Under the pieces are notes generated by a model that searched no databases, was not told where the DNA came from, and was given only the letters and a program-made list of their open reading frames with translations. Source: Clostridiales bacterium (GTDB lineage Bacteria > Bacillota > Clostridia > Saccharofermentanales > Saccharofermentanaceae). Taken from it: a DNA stretch of 64,000 bases. The translations under genes and the position numbers were made by a program. The DNA lies in assembly GCA_017551865.1 (NCBI GenBank), contig JAFZKB010000020.1, positions 150,818 to 214,817 of the forward strand, written 5' to 3'. Shown here piece by piece: positions 37,944 through 46,896 of the stretch (position 1 is its first letter; every line of letters begins with the position of its first letter).

Positions 37944-37971
37944 AGTTATACCTGCTTCATTTTAAGATAGA

Positions 37972-38262
37972 TTAAATGCGGTGCATCGCATAGAAAAGAT
38001 CTGTGTGCTGGATACGGATGGATACTCCGATCTCCTCGCCCACCTTATCAAGCTTGTCGGAAAGAGCCTTCATCTCAGACTTGGCTCCCTTTAAGTCGAC
38101 GAGCATGATCATGGTGAAGATGTCATCTAAGATCGTCTGTGTGATGTCGTTGATATTCACGCCCTCCTCGGCAAGAAGTGCAGAGATCTTCGCGATGATG
38201 CCCACCGCGTCACAACCGACGACTGTAATGACCGCCTTATTCTTATCTTTTTCTGTACTCAT
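37972..38262 (-). CDS. ACT domain protein (UPF0237)
   Basis: The 96-residue protein is a single ACT domain: AVITVVGCDAVGIIAKISALLAEEGVNI followed by the second half DIFTMIMLVDLKG. ACT domains bind amino acids or other small ligands; the stand-alone UPF0237 form is a partner of the UPF0210 gene downstream. AAAGGAG is seven bases ahead of the ATG. It lies 14 bases after the metallo-hydrolase gene and is probably in the same transcript. Confidence 0.93.
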   Translation of the reverse strand: MSTEKDKNKAVITVVGCDAVGIIAKISALLAEEGVNINDITQTILDDIFTMIMLVDLKGAKSEMKALSDKLDKVGEEIGVSIRIQHTDLFYAMHRI

Positions 38263-38276
38263 ATGTGTTTCTCCTT

Positions 38277-39011
38277 TCAGATACGATAAGTCTTATTGAT
38301 CTGTGCGATCTCAAAATCCCAGTCTCCGCAGGCACGTGCCTCGAGTTCCACATCTTCTCTGTCGTAGAACGGAACTAAATGGGAAAGGATCGTCTTCTTT
38401 ACACGAAGCGCCTTGGCGCAGGAATAGCATTCTTTCGGTGTCAGATGGAGCATATTCGGGCGTCTGGCCGCTTCGATCTCGCCGCAGTCCATAATGGCAA
38501 GATCTGCATCATCGAGGTAACCGGCAAAGAGCGTATCCACGGCTGCGTCAGCTGTATAGACGAAGACCTTTCCCTCATGCTCGACACGTATTCCGTAGCA
38601 CTCGACCGGATGGTTCGTGCGGAAAAACTTTGCTTTCGCCCCGAAAAGAGGAAGCTCGGATTCATGCCCGATATATCCGATCTTATATCCCCAGTCGTTG
38701 GTCAGGGAGTTGATCACGCTCTCCGGCGTTTTCGGAGCGAAGATCGGCACATTCTTAAACTCCATACCGTGCTTGGTATTCATGTCGATTGCATAACGCA
38801 TCACCATAAGGTCACTGTAATGGTCGGCATGAAGATGGGAGATCAGGATAGCATCGAGGCCGTTGAGCGGCACATGTAGCTGAAGATTGGAAAACACACC
38901 GCTTCCGCAATCGATCAGGACTTTCTTATCGTTGATCGTGAGAAGGTATCCCGACGCCGCCTGTCCGGGTCCCGGATAACCACCGCTGCAGCCTAAAATC
39001 GTTACTTCCAT
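38277..39011 (-). CDS. Metallo-beta-lactamase-fold hydrolase (RNase Z/phosphodiesterase-like)
   Basis: The 244-residue protein has the metal-binding HLHADH motif (ISHLHADHYSDL near residue 60), the IDCGSG strand ahead of it, and later metal ligands (YTADAAVD, ILSHLVPF). Proteins of this type include RNase Z and phosphodiesterases that act on cyclic nucleotides; the substrate here is not clear. AAAGGACA is ahead of the ATG and an extended -10 promoter lies at 39047-39055. It is followed closely by the ACT and UPF0210 genes. Confidence 0.85.
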   Translation of the reverse strand: MEVTILGCSGGYPGPGQAASGYLLTINDKKVLIDCGSGVFSNLQLHVPLNGLDAILISHLHADHYSDLMVMRYAIDMNTKHGMEFKNVPIFAPKTPESVINSLTNDWGYKIGYIGHESELPLFGAKAKFFRTNHPVECYGIRVEHEGKVFVYTADAAVDTLFAGYLDDADLAIMDCGEIEAARRPNMLHLTPKECYSCAKALRVKKTILSHLVPFYDREDVELEARACGDWDFEIAQINKTYRI

Positions 39012-39044
39012 AGCACCGTGTCCTTTTCTTCAAAATTGACACGT

Positions 39045-40670
39045 CTATTTTACCATATCCTTAAGAAAAAGATTACGCAAAAGCATTTCCGCCTGCTTTA
39101 ATCCGTCGATCGCCGAGCTCATGATGCCCCCGGCATACCCCGCTCCTTCGCCAGTCGGGTAGATGCCAGAAACGCTGATATTCTCGCCATTTTCATCTCT
39201 TCGGATCCGGACCGGGGAAGAACTTCTTGTCTCTATCGCGGTAAGGACCGCATCCGGGTCATCAAAGCCTTTTATCTTTTTGCCGAGAAGGACCAGTCCT
39301 TCATCAAGCGTCTTTGCCACTTCGTCCGGGAGGATCTCCCAAAGATTAGCCATGGTCACACCGGGACGGTAGGAAGGCTTTACTTTTCCAAAAGACTCTG
39401 TCACTTTCTTTTCATGGAAATCGAAAACTCTCTGTGCAGGTGCAAGATACCCGCCCTTACCGAGCGTATAGGCCTTTTTCTCCAGTTCCTGCTGAAAACG
39501 TATCCCCGCATCCCATGCGGAACTTCCGAAGTCGTTCTCGTCGACTCCCACAAGCATGGCGGAGTTCGCATTCTCCTTATCCCGGGCATATTCACTCATG
39601 CCGTTCGTGACGACACCTTCTTCTTCCGAAGAGCCACAGACCACTTCCCCGCCGGGACACATGCAGAACGAAAAGAGCTTTCTTCCCGTCGAGGTCGCCG
39701 TGACCACCTTATAGTTCGCAGGATGCAGGATCTCGCTTTGAAACATCTCCCCGAACTGCGACCTGTCGATCTCTTTTTGAAGATGCTCGATACGTACCCC
39801 TACGGCAAAGGGCTTGCTCTCCAGGTGGACGCCCCGCGTATCAAGCATGTAGAAAGTATCTCTCGCACTGTGTCCGACCGCAAGGATCAGCGCCGAGCAC
39901 GGGATCGTCACCGCATCGGATCCGTCATGGGAACGGACATGCGTGACCGCTGTGATTCTTCCGTCCTCCACTTTTATATCATTGAGTTTCCTTTCGAAAA
40001 GAACCGTAGCCCCGCGCTTTTGCAGATCTTCCCTCATATTGCGGATCACCTTCCTGAGGTAGTCCGTTCCGATATGCGGATGGGCATCGTAAAGGATGGT
40101 CTTTGGTGCGCCGTATTTGACGAAAGTGCGCAGTACCAGGTCTCTTCTCGGATCAGACACGCCGGAGAAGAGTTTTCCGTCGGAAAAAGTTCCGGCCCCG
40201 CCTTCACCGAACTGCACGTTCGAGCAAATGTCGAGGATGCCGTCATCTTTCAGTTTTTGAACATCACTTGTCCTCGTGTCGATATCTCTTCCACGCTCTA
40301 GAAGGATCGGATGGATTCCCGCTTCCACCAGCGCCGCTGCCGCAAATAGTCCTGCCGGCCCGCTTCCGCAGACCACGACACGCTTCTTTTCCGTTTCAGA
40401 AGAAGACACGCGTATATCGTGAAGGACCGGATCTTCGATCTGCTTACTTTTCTCTTCATCGGAAAACAGAGCCTGCACGACGATGCGGACATCGTTCTTA
40501 TGTCGGGCATCGATCGATTTTTTCAGAAAATAGCAGTACTTCGGAAGTCTTTTTCTCGACTTCTTTTCGAAGTAGGAACGAACGTCTTTATGGTCAGTAT
40601 AGGGCGAACTGCTCTCCGGGAACTTCTCATACACGGAAAGCGGGATCGACAGGCGGATCTCAGTTTCCAT
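39045..40670 (-). CDS. FAD-dependent dehydrogenase (COG2509-like)
   Basis: The 541-residue protein has an N-terminal region of about 95 residues, then the FAD-binding GSGPAGLFAAAALVEAGIHPILLERG with two glycine-rich turns, a VQFGEGGAGTFSDGKLF motif typical of this family, and a C-terminal GEGAGYAGGIMSSAIDG segment that contacts FAD. The reaction is unknown. ATG 40670 follows AGGTGAGCCGG; GTG 40679 is possible. Either start lies within or beside the end of the BaiN-like gene (11-base overlap), so the two flavoproteins are translated together. Confidence 0.85.
   Translation of the reverse strand: METEIRLSIPLSVYEKFPESSSPYTDHKDVRSYFEKKSRKRLPKYCYFLKKSIDARHKNDVRIVVQALFSDEEKSKQIEDPVLHDIRVSSSETEKKRVVVCGSGPAGLFAAAALVEAGIHPILLERGRDIDTRTSDVQKLKDDGILDICSNVQFGEGGAGTFSDGKLFSGVSDPRRDLVLRTFVKYGAPKTILYDAHPHIGTDYLRKVIRNMREDLQKRGATVLFERKLNDIKVEDGRITAVTHVRSHDGSDAVTIPCSALILAVGHSARDTFYMLDTRGVHLESKPFAVGVRIEHLQKEIDRSQFGEMFQSEILHPANYKVVTATSTGRKLFSFCMCPGGEVVCGSSEEEGVVTNGMSEYARDKENANSAMLVGVDENDFGSSAWDAGIRFQQELEKKAYTLGKGGYLAPAQRVFDFHEKKVTESFGKVKPSYRPGVTMANLWEILPDEVAKTLDEGLVLLGKKIKGFDDPDAVLTAIETRSSSPVRIRRDENGENISVSGIYPTGEGAGYAGGIMSSAIDGLKQAEMLLRNLFLKDMVK
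39047..39055 (-). promoter_or_regulatory. Extended -10 promoter for the metallo-hydrolase gene
   Basis: The reverse strand reads TGGTAAAAT about 36 bases ahead of the start codon, just overlapping the end of the flavoprotein gene. The string TGGTAAAATAG is also found ahead of the CorA-like gene. Confidence 0.4.
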
Positions 40671-41994
40671 CCGGCTCACCTGCTTTTTGCTGATAGATAT
40701 CGGACTTCTTTGCGCTGTGAGATCCCGCGAGGATCCCGGACGTAAAGGCCCATGTCAGGTTATAGCCGCCACAGTCGCCATCGACATCTAAAACTTCACC
40801 GGTCGCATAAAGGCCGGGTACGATCCGCGACTGCATCGACTTCGGGCTGAATTCCTCACAGTCCGCGCCACCGATCGTGGTCTGGGCGGATTCAAGGCCC
40901 TTCGTACCAATCACATCGAATTCCCAGGATCGCATTGTCGAGATGATCTTCTCGATATCTCCGTCAGTCAGTGCCGAGACCGGCATGCTCATCGGACGGT
41001 CAAGCGCGGTTCGAATCAGCATAGAACCAATCTTCTGCGGCAATATCGAGAGCAGGAGCTGGTCGAGCGGTCGGTCGGAGAACTCTTCTCTCCTTGCATA
41101 AATATCCTCACGTATATTCATGATCGTCGGATCGTTAAAGAGCTTGAGACTGACCTTCATGGGCATGGAAAGTCTTCCCTTTCTCGTCCTTCTGGAGACC
41201 TCTCCGGAGACCTGAAGAACCGCGGGACCCGAAAGCCCGTAATCCGTAAAGAGCACTTCCCCGAACTGGTTGGCGACAACGAAGTCCTCACAAAGGAGCG
41301 TCAGGTCACAGTCGAGTTTTAATCCGGAAAGCGCCTTGGTGACGTAGTTTTCCGTGACGAGCTGGACGATGGACGGCTTCGGGGCATAGACCTTATGGCC
41401 GAGCATCGAAAGGAACTTATATCCGTCTCCTGTCGTTCCGGTATACGGCGCACAGGCACCGCCACAGGCGATCAGGAGTTTTTTTGCCGAGTATGTGGAC
41501 TTATCTGCACAAGTCACCTGAAAAAGTTTACTTTCCGAATCTTTGGATACTTCTTCTACTTCCGCATTGGGAACGACCTTTATATCAAAATCATCAAGCG
41601 CGAAGCGGAAGGCATCCACGACAGATGCGGCCGTCTTGCTCATCGGAAAGAGTTTATTCTCTTCATAGGTCGTAACGATGCCGATCTCGCCCAGAAAAGC
41701 CAGAACCTGCTGCTGCGGCACCAGAGAAATCGCCTTTTCCGGGAACTCCTCCACATGGCAGTGAAAATGCGAAAGCGACATATCTTTATTCGAAAGATTA
41801 CAGCGGCCGTTACCGGTCACCATGACTTTCTTTCCCACACGATCGTTCTTTTCGAGGATCACAACATTCCCCAGAGGCTTTCTTTCCGAAAGAAGCGTTT
41901 TCTGGAATACGATGGCCGCAGTCATACCGGACGCACCGGCGCCGATCACGAGCAGATCGATGATCCCGTTTTCATTTATCCCGTTCTCACTCAT
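40660..41994 (-). CDS. NAD(P)/FAD-dependent oxidoreductase (BaiN/HI0933 family)
   Basis: The 444-residue protein opens with a dinucleotide-binding loop (VIGAGASGMTAAI) and carries VGKKVMVTGNGRCNLSN, the mark of the HI0933/BaiN family, with a C-terminal ATGEVLDVDGDCGGYNLTWAFTSG segment. BaiN of Clostridium scindens acts in bile-acid 7-dehydroxylation, but most members of the family have no known substrate, so that role is not implied. AGAGGAAGAA is ahead of the ATG. It overlaps the CYTH gene by eight bases and the next flavoprotein by 11. Confidence 0.9.
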   Translation of the reverse strand: MSENGINENGIIDLLVIGAGASGMTAAIVFQKTLLSERKPLGNVVILEKNDRVGKKVMVTGNGRCNLSNKDMSLSHFHCHVEEFPEKAISLVPQQQVLAFLGEIGIVTTYEENKLFPMSKTAASVVDAFRFALDDFDIKVVPNAEVEEVSKDSESKLFQVTCADKSTYSAKKLLIACGGACAPYTGTTGDGYKFLSMLGHKVYAPKPSIVQLVTENYVTKALSGLKLDCDLTLLCEDFVVANQFGEVLFTDYGLSGPAVLQVSGEVSRRTRKGRLSMPMKVSLKLFNDPTIMNIREDIYARREEFSDRPLDQLLLSILPQKIGSMLIRTALDRPMSMPVSALTDGDIEKIISTMRSWEFDVIGTKGLESAQTTIGGADCEEFSPKSMQSRIVPGLYATGEVLDVDGDCGGYNLTWAFTSGILAGSHSAKKSDIYQQKAGEPDGN

Positions 41995-42649
41995 TTTCTT
42001 CCTCTTTCATAAGCATCAGGCAGCGGGCAAACTTCGATATCTCCAGAGGACGGCAGGAAGTATTCTCCCGGACCAGACGACCCAGATCCGTTACCGATGC
42101 CATTTCTCCGGAAACAAGCTCGATCTCCATTTCACAGATGGGAAGGCTCTTTTTGATCCCCATGCATTTACCGAGGTCAAAACAGACCTCAAGCGTACTC
42201 TCTTCAAAGAATACCGTAATGGTATGTCTTTGAAATGCCGTATTGCAGACAGTCTGAAACTGTTTTCCTTTCACGGGAGAAAGTGCTTTTTCCAAAGATT
42301 CATAGGGATCTTTCAGTTCTTTTGCATGGGAAAGGAAATACTCCACATCAAAATCCGGTCTGTCCGTACGGATCTCCCATTCATATCGGCTGGAAAGTCC
42401 CTTGTTCTCAGGATCCGACGGAACGGGAGCGGCTTTTACCGTGTGGATATAGTCTTCCCCGACCACATGACGGACACGAAGTGACGTGCGGGACACAGAC
42501 AGTTCCCTGCCCATCGTATCAAGGTATCGGTTTTCGTATTCCTCGGTCTTTTCGGAAAGGATCTCGACATTCTGGAGAAACCAAGGCGCATCCATGACCG
42601 AGAGCAGTTCTTTTTCAGAAGGAAAAGCAAGCTTCAGTTCGGTCTCCAT
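41987..42649 (-). CDS. CYTH domain protein
   Basis: The 220-residue protein starts METELKLAF, the EXEXK motif that binds the triphosphate in this family, and has ENRYLDT, SLRVRHV and CEMEIELVSGE at the usual places. CYTH proteins form a tunnel that hydrolyses tripolyphosphate, thiamine triphosphate or other phosphoryl substrates with Mg2+; the substrate here is unknown. AAGGAGG precedes the start. It lies 14 bases after the DUF5711 gene and overlaps the flavoprotein gene downstream. Confidence 0.9.
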   Translation of the reverse strand: METELKLAFPSEKELLSVMDAPWFLQNVEILSEKTEEYENRYLDTMGRELSVSRTSLRVRHVVGEDYIHTVKAAPVPSDPENKGLSSRYEWEIRTDRPDFDVEYFLSHAKELKDPYESLEKALSPVKGKQFQTVCNTAFQRHTITVFFEESTLEVCFDLGKCMGIKKSLPICEMEIELVSGEMASVTDLGRLVRENTSCRPLEISKFARCLMLMKEEENE

Positions 42650-42663
42650 AGGCGCCTCCTTAT

Positions 42664-43839
42664 TTAGATCGTGATCTCACGGACGCCGGCGTTCGTAACA
42701 ACACAGATGTTTTTCGAACCGAAGAAGGAAACTCTAAGGATCGGTTCATCGACTTCGATCTTGGAGTTGACCTTCGCACCGGAAAGATCTACGAGATAGA
42801 TATTCTCATCTACGGCAAATAGCGCTGATGACCCGGAGACCTCAAAGCTTAAGACCTGGTTTCCGAGATCGATCTGCCCGATCTTACTGCCCGAACTGTT
42901 GAAAGTCACAAGTTTCAGCGGCTGTTCGATGCCGTCCGAATAAATGATGCCGTAACCGCCGTCATAGGAGAACATACTGCTGACACAAGGATATGCGGGA
43001 GAAACGATCTCACAGTTGCCGTTGCCGACGATCGCGACATCAGAAATGCCCGCCACCGCGACTTTTGCATTATTCATATAAGCCAGAAGCGGCAGTATAT
43101 CCGTGACCGTCGGAGTATAGAAAGCAAACTCGGACGGGCGTGCAGTCGTCCGATCCTTCGGAATAGTGAACTGCTTAACATGCGGGATCATCTGCGATCC
43201 GTCTGTATCTACAAGAGATACACTTAAAGTGCTTTCATCCGGCGAAAAGGCCAGAGACAGAGGATATCCGGATTCATAGGAAGACCATTTTGCTAGAAAA
43301 GATCCATCCTTTTCCATCATATAGACAGCGCCGAAAGAATCGGCATCTTCCATAATAACTGCAGACAGCCCCGACGGAGCAAGCGCCACATTACCGATCT
43401 TACCGGTCATGTGCGTTTTATAAATGAGTCCTTCCTCCGAAAAAAGCGCGCAAAGGAAGCCATCGATATCGGCCACCATGGCATATGGTCCGCTCTTGAT
43501 GCAGACAGGACTGCTCATCTCCAGTTCTTCACTGAAGATCTCATTTCCGGAAATAGAGAGATACGCCACGCGGCGGTTCGTAACCTTCAAAAGGCCGTTC
43601 TGATAAGGATAGATCTGCTGGGCTTCCGTATATTCACAGTCAAAGCCGGCAATCGCAGAGAGGCGAAGCTGCTCTCTGGCCCCGTCCTTGGCCGCCATGT
43701 GGTTTCTTATCAGATAGACGAGGACGACCGTGACTACGGCAAGAATGATGCAAAGTGCGATCAGAAGCGGAGTCGAATACTTATGCGTGATCTTCTCACG
43801 CTTCGGCTGGGGCTCGTTTCTCTTTGCTTTTTCAGGCAT
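42664..43839 (-). CDS. DUF5711-like single-pass membrane protein
   Basis: The 391-residue product has a basic cytoplasmic N-terminus (KRNEPQPKREK), one membrane helix (about 22-47) and a large extracellular part rich in short beta strands. Repeats such as VAYLSISGNEIFSE, YAMVADIDGF and GLIYKTHMTGKI look like beta-propeller blades. This matches the DUF5711 description. ATG 43839 has AAGAAGAG ahead and avoids the overlap that ATGs 43869 or 43878 would make with the DUF4340 gene. Placed last in the ABC/GldG/DUF4340 operon, it is probably an accessory of that system. Confidence 0.7.
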   Translation of the reverse strand: MPEKAKRNEPQPKREKITHKYSTPLLIALCIILAVVTVVLVYLIRNHMAAKDGAREQLRLSAIAGFDCEYTEAQQIYPYQNGLLKVTNRRVAYLSISGNEIFSEELEMSSPVCIKSGPYAMVADIDGFLCALFSEEGLIYKTHMTGKIGNVALAPSGLSAVIMEDADSFGAVYMMEKDGSFLAKWSSYESGYPLSLAFSPDESTLSVSLVDTDGSQMIPHVKQFTIPKDRTTARPSEFAFYTPTVTDILPLLAYMNNAKVAVAGISDVAIVGNGNCEIVSPAYPCVSSMFSYDGGYGIIYSDGIEQPLKLVTFNSSGSKIGQIDLGNQVLSFEVSGSSALFAVDENIYLVDLSGAKVNSKIEVDEPILRVSFFGSKNICVVTNAGVREITI

Positions 43840-43855
43840 TCTGTTCTCTTCTTTC

Positions 43856-45340
43856 TTACGGTCGGTCATAAATGTCATTCACACTCTTATTGTCGATCGC
43901 TTCATTGGTAAGAAGATACGCATCCCATATACCATATCCAGTCATCGCGCGACCGTTATCTTTATATAATACGCTTCTGTCCAGAATAAATCCACTATAG
44001 TAACCGTTGATGAAACAGTAGTATTCATCGTTCGAAAGCGGGACCAGTTTCAGCTCGACCGCGTCACCATTCGTGTAGTTCACGTGGATCGTCGCTTCTT
44101 CGTTTTTCAGTTCCGGTGAAACAGTGTAATCGACCCGGCTGACCTTCATATCCACGACAGCACCGAAAAGAAGTGTCCCGTAACATTCGCCATTGGAATC
44201 AAAGACCTTCGCATTTCTACCATCCAGAACGAGTGTCGTATACTCATCCATGAATTCCATGGAATCTGCCACTGTACACTCCAGTTTGAATTCTTTTCCC
44301 TTGACATTGAAAAGGATCGTACGGACATCCTGAAGTCCGGCGTGAACGACGTTGGAATCAATAAGATCGAACGGCGAAGCATTCAGGCCCGGGATCATCT
44401 GTGCATCCACCTTGAAAGTATAGGAATTGCTGGAGGTATATCCATAATAGAAACCGCTGAGTTCTTTGGAAAGGAAGAGTTTTACAGTCTCTCCGTTCAG
44501 GAGTTTGATCGTAAAGGTATACTCCGGTTCATCAAGGCCATAGGAAGCCATGTCCTCTTTTGCGATCGGCACATACTGCGTCGCCTGAAGCATATAGATC
44601 GAGTTGATAAGGTTGACCATCTTATCTGTCGCATCGCGCTTCATCGGATATGTCGCCTGATACTTCTCTTCAAGGATGACTCCATCTGCATTATCCTCAA
44701 CACTTTTAACTGTCCATGCATCTCCATTGGACTTGCGGAGGAAAGAGATCTCTTCGACTTCCGATTTCGTAAGATAGAAGATGTAGGTCGAAAGATAATT
44801 CTCGAAAGGCATGGAAAGTACCTGATACAGCGTATAATCCGCGATCAGGATTCGGTCATCTCCATCGACCCGGGCATAGGCGCCGGTCCTTCCGGAAGTA
44901 AGAGATCCGAGAGAAAGGACCTTCTTCGTCCCGTCCCTTCTATTCACAGTCACGGTACATTCCGCTGGAGAAAGGCCGAAATCCGCCTCACTCATCTGTG
45001 TATTCTCAATACTGTTATTGATCGAAAAGGACAGTACTGTCTCCAGAACTTTCTGTACTTCGTTCAGATTCAGTTTTTCCGGCACATACTGCTCTCCGTT
45101 ATGTGTCACGGAAGAGACCTGATTGCTCGTATTCAAATGGATCTGCGTCGAAGAACCGTCTTTCCCCGTGATCGAAACATCGCTTACTTCTTCACGGATA
45201 CCCAGATGGATCGTGTTCTTCTCCACTTCCTTCTGAACCTTCAGTTTTTTAATATACCTGACGACACAAACAACACCGAGCACGACAAGAAGTGCCAGCA
45301 GGATGCCGATCAGGGTCTTAAGCTTACGAAGATTCTCCAT
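43856..45340 (-). CDS. DUF4340 domain membrane protein
   Basis: The 494-residue product has an N-terminal membrane helix (about 8-28) and an extracellular repeat-rich part. Residues such as LSLGSLTSGRTGAYARVDGDDRILIADYTL and the YGLDEPEYTFTIKLLNG stretch are typical of DUF4340, which recurs next to GldG-type genes. Its activity is unknown. GGAGGGATC precedes the ATG. It lies 12 bases after the gldG-like gene and is part of the run starting with the ABC ATPase. Confidence 0.85.
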   Translation of the reverse strand: MENLRKLKTLIGILLALLVVLGVVCVVRYIKKLKVQKEVEKNTIHLGIREEVSDVSITGKDGSSTQIHLNTSNQVSSVTHNGEQYVPEKLNLNEVQKVLETVLSFSINNSIENTQMSEADFGLSPAECTVTVNRRDGTKKVLSLGSLTSGRTGAYARVDGDDRILIADYTLYQVLSMPFENYLSTYIFYLTKSEVEEISFLRKSNGDAWTVKSVEDNADGVILEEKYQATYPMKRDATDKMVNLINSIYMLQATQYVPIAKEDMASYGLDEPEYTFTIKLLNGETVKLFLSKELSGFYYGYTSSNSYTFKVDAQMIPGLNASPFDLIDSNVVHAGLQDVRTILFNVKGKEFKLECTVADSMEFMDEYTTLVLDGRNAKVFDSNGECYGTLLFGAVVDMKVSRVDYTVSPELKNEEATIHVNYTNGDAVELKLVPLSNDEYYCFINGYYSGFILDRSVLYKDNGRAMTGYGIWDAYLLTNEAIDNKSVNDIYDRP

Positions 45341-45352
45341 GATCCCTCCACA

Positions 45353-46879
45353 TTAAAGATGACGTCTTCTGCGGTAGATGTAGATGCCGCAGATCAAGCT
45401 TCCGAGCGGAAAAATGGTCATAACGATCGTCGCCCATGCGGTCGCTGAAGATGCAGAAAGCGGTTTTTCAAGAATATAGCTCGGGATCGTCTTCTTCGGC
45501 ACGATAATGTTATCGGCTTCGACAGGGCAGATGCTGACGAGCATACGGCGGATAAACTGCGCATTATTATCATCCAGTGTCTGTACACCATAGTAGTCGT
45601 CCGAGGTAAAAGACTTCGTACCGATCAGAAGAAGGCTCGGCCTTTCCGACTGCGTGCCAAGAGCGGTATTCTGGCAAAGCATTGCCACCGGATACATACC
45701 TGAAGTCACATCCGAGCCGATCTCGGAGTCTTCAAAATCGACAGAAGCGCTCTTCGATGTTACGACCAGATCTGTGACTTTGAGATTATCGGCCTTATCA
45801 AGGAATACCTTGATATAACGGCATTTCTCGACATTAAAGCTTTCCGGCAGGAAAGAATTCTGCGCATAGTTTTCTTCCGTGACCGCGATCGAAGTATAAG
45901 GATCATCGACATTTGTCAGATAAGTCACGTCATTTTCATGTAAAAGCCCCTGTTCCATGGTCGCTCCCATATAGCGTGTCACCTCATTGAGGTTCGGGTA
46001 AGAGACTTTCTTATTCTGGTCGTAATCATTAACTATCAGGACTTTTCCCATATTATCGAGATAGGACTTGATCAGTTCTTTCTCGATGAGTGTAATATCC
46101 GTCTGCGGCTGTAAGATCATGAGCAGTTCGCAGTCATCCGGGATCGATGTGGTGCTTCCCGAAAGCGTGATCTCCGATGTAGAAAAGCCCATGGACTTTA
46201 AGATCGTATCCATACTGTGATGCGCCGGAAGACCGTGGCCTCCCAGATAGTACGCATTCAGCGGGCGGCTCGAAGAAACATAGACGATATCTCCGGTAAA
46301 GGTGTGCTCGATCAGGTTCGTAACCGGTACCCACGCACCATAATAAGAATACATATCTGCATCGTATTCGAAGCAGGAAGCCGGATCGATCGGGATCAGC
46401 CGCTCGCCGCAACGGACGACATAGATATACTTCTGAAGATGATAAAAGTTATTCGGATCGAGTTCATCCAGAATGAACGGGTCTTCTTCCGGATCGATAT
46501 ATTTCAGTACGATCTTTCCGTCACCTTTCGCCTCATAATCATCAAGAAGCGGGATGAAATATTCACGAAGATTCATATTCGTATCGTTCTTATTGAAAAG
46601 ACCGATGATCTCGACTTCTCTGTCGAGCGACTTCAGATAATCGACCGTCATAGAACTTACCGAATTCGATTTCACTGAGGACGTATCGAAGGTCAGCGGC
46701 TTATCGAGCGTCATATCGACGATCAGGTTAAAGACGATGGCGATAGCGATCACCAGAACGACGGAGATGATGGAGATGTTCTTTAAAGACTTGAATCTCT
46801 GGTCAAGTTTGACCTTCGGCTTCATCGTCTTGACCGTCTTCTCCTGAAGGATACTTTCTCTTGCAGTTTTCTTTGCCAT
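45353..46879 (-). CDS. GldG-like ABC-transporter auxiliary protein
   Basis: The 508-residue product has a membrane helix near residues 33-55, a long extracellular region with the GldG pattern (VIVDMTLDKPLTFDTSS-type start, YYLGGHGLPAHHSMDTILKSMGF, a DUTP-loop-like DCELLMILQP) and a C-terminal helix (about 478-500) followed by a basic end. GldG is known from gliding Bacteroidota, but related ABC units are common in non-gliding Clostridia, with unknown cargo. AGGGGG precedes the start. The gene lies between the permease and DUF4340 genes. Confidence 0.85.
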   Translation of the reverse strand: MAKKTARESILQEKTVKTMKPKVKLDQRFKSLKNISIISVVLVIAIAIVFNLIVDMTLDKPLTFDTSSVKSNSVSSMTVDYLKSLDREVEIIGLFNKNDTNMNLREYFIPLLDDYEAKGDGKIVLKYIDPEEDPFILDELDPNNFYHLQKYIYVVRCGERLIPIDPASCFEYDADMYSYYGAWVPVTNLIEHTFTGDIVYVSSSRPLNAYYLGGHGLPAHHSMDTILKSMGFSTSEITLSGSTTSIPDDCELLMILQPQTDITLIEKELIKSYLDNMGKVLIVNDYDQNKKVSYPNLNEVTRYMGATMEQGLLHENDVTYLTNVDDPYTSIAVTEENYAQNSFLPESFNVEKCRYIKVFLDKADNLKVTDLVVTSKSASVDFEDSEIGSDVTSGMYPVAMLCQNTALGTQSERPSLLLIGTKSFTSDDYYGVQTLDDNNAQFIRRMLVSICPVEADNIIVPKKTIPSYILEKPLSASSATAWATIVMTIFPLGSLICGIYIYRRRRHL

Positions 46880-46896
46880 AACCGTATCCCCCTTTC

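Noticed and set aside
40660..41994. BaiN-like protein as a bile-acid enzyme
   Set aside because: The HI0933 family is broad, and no other bile-acid genes are in the window.
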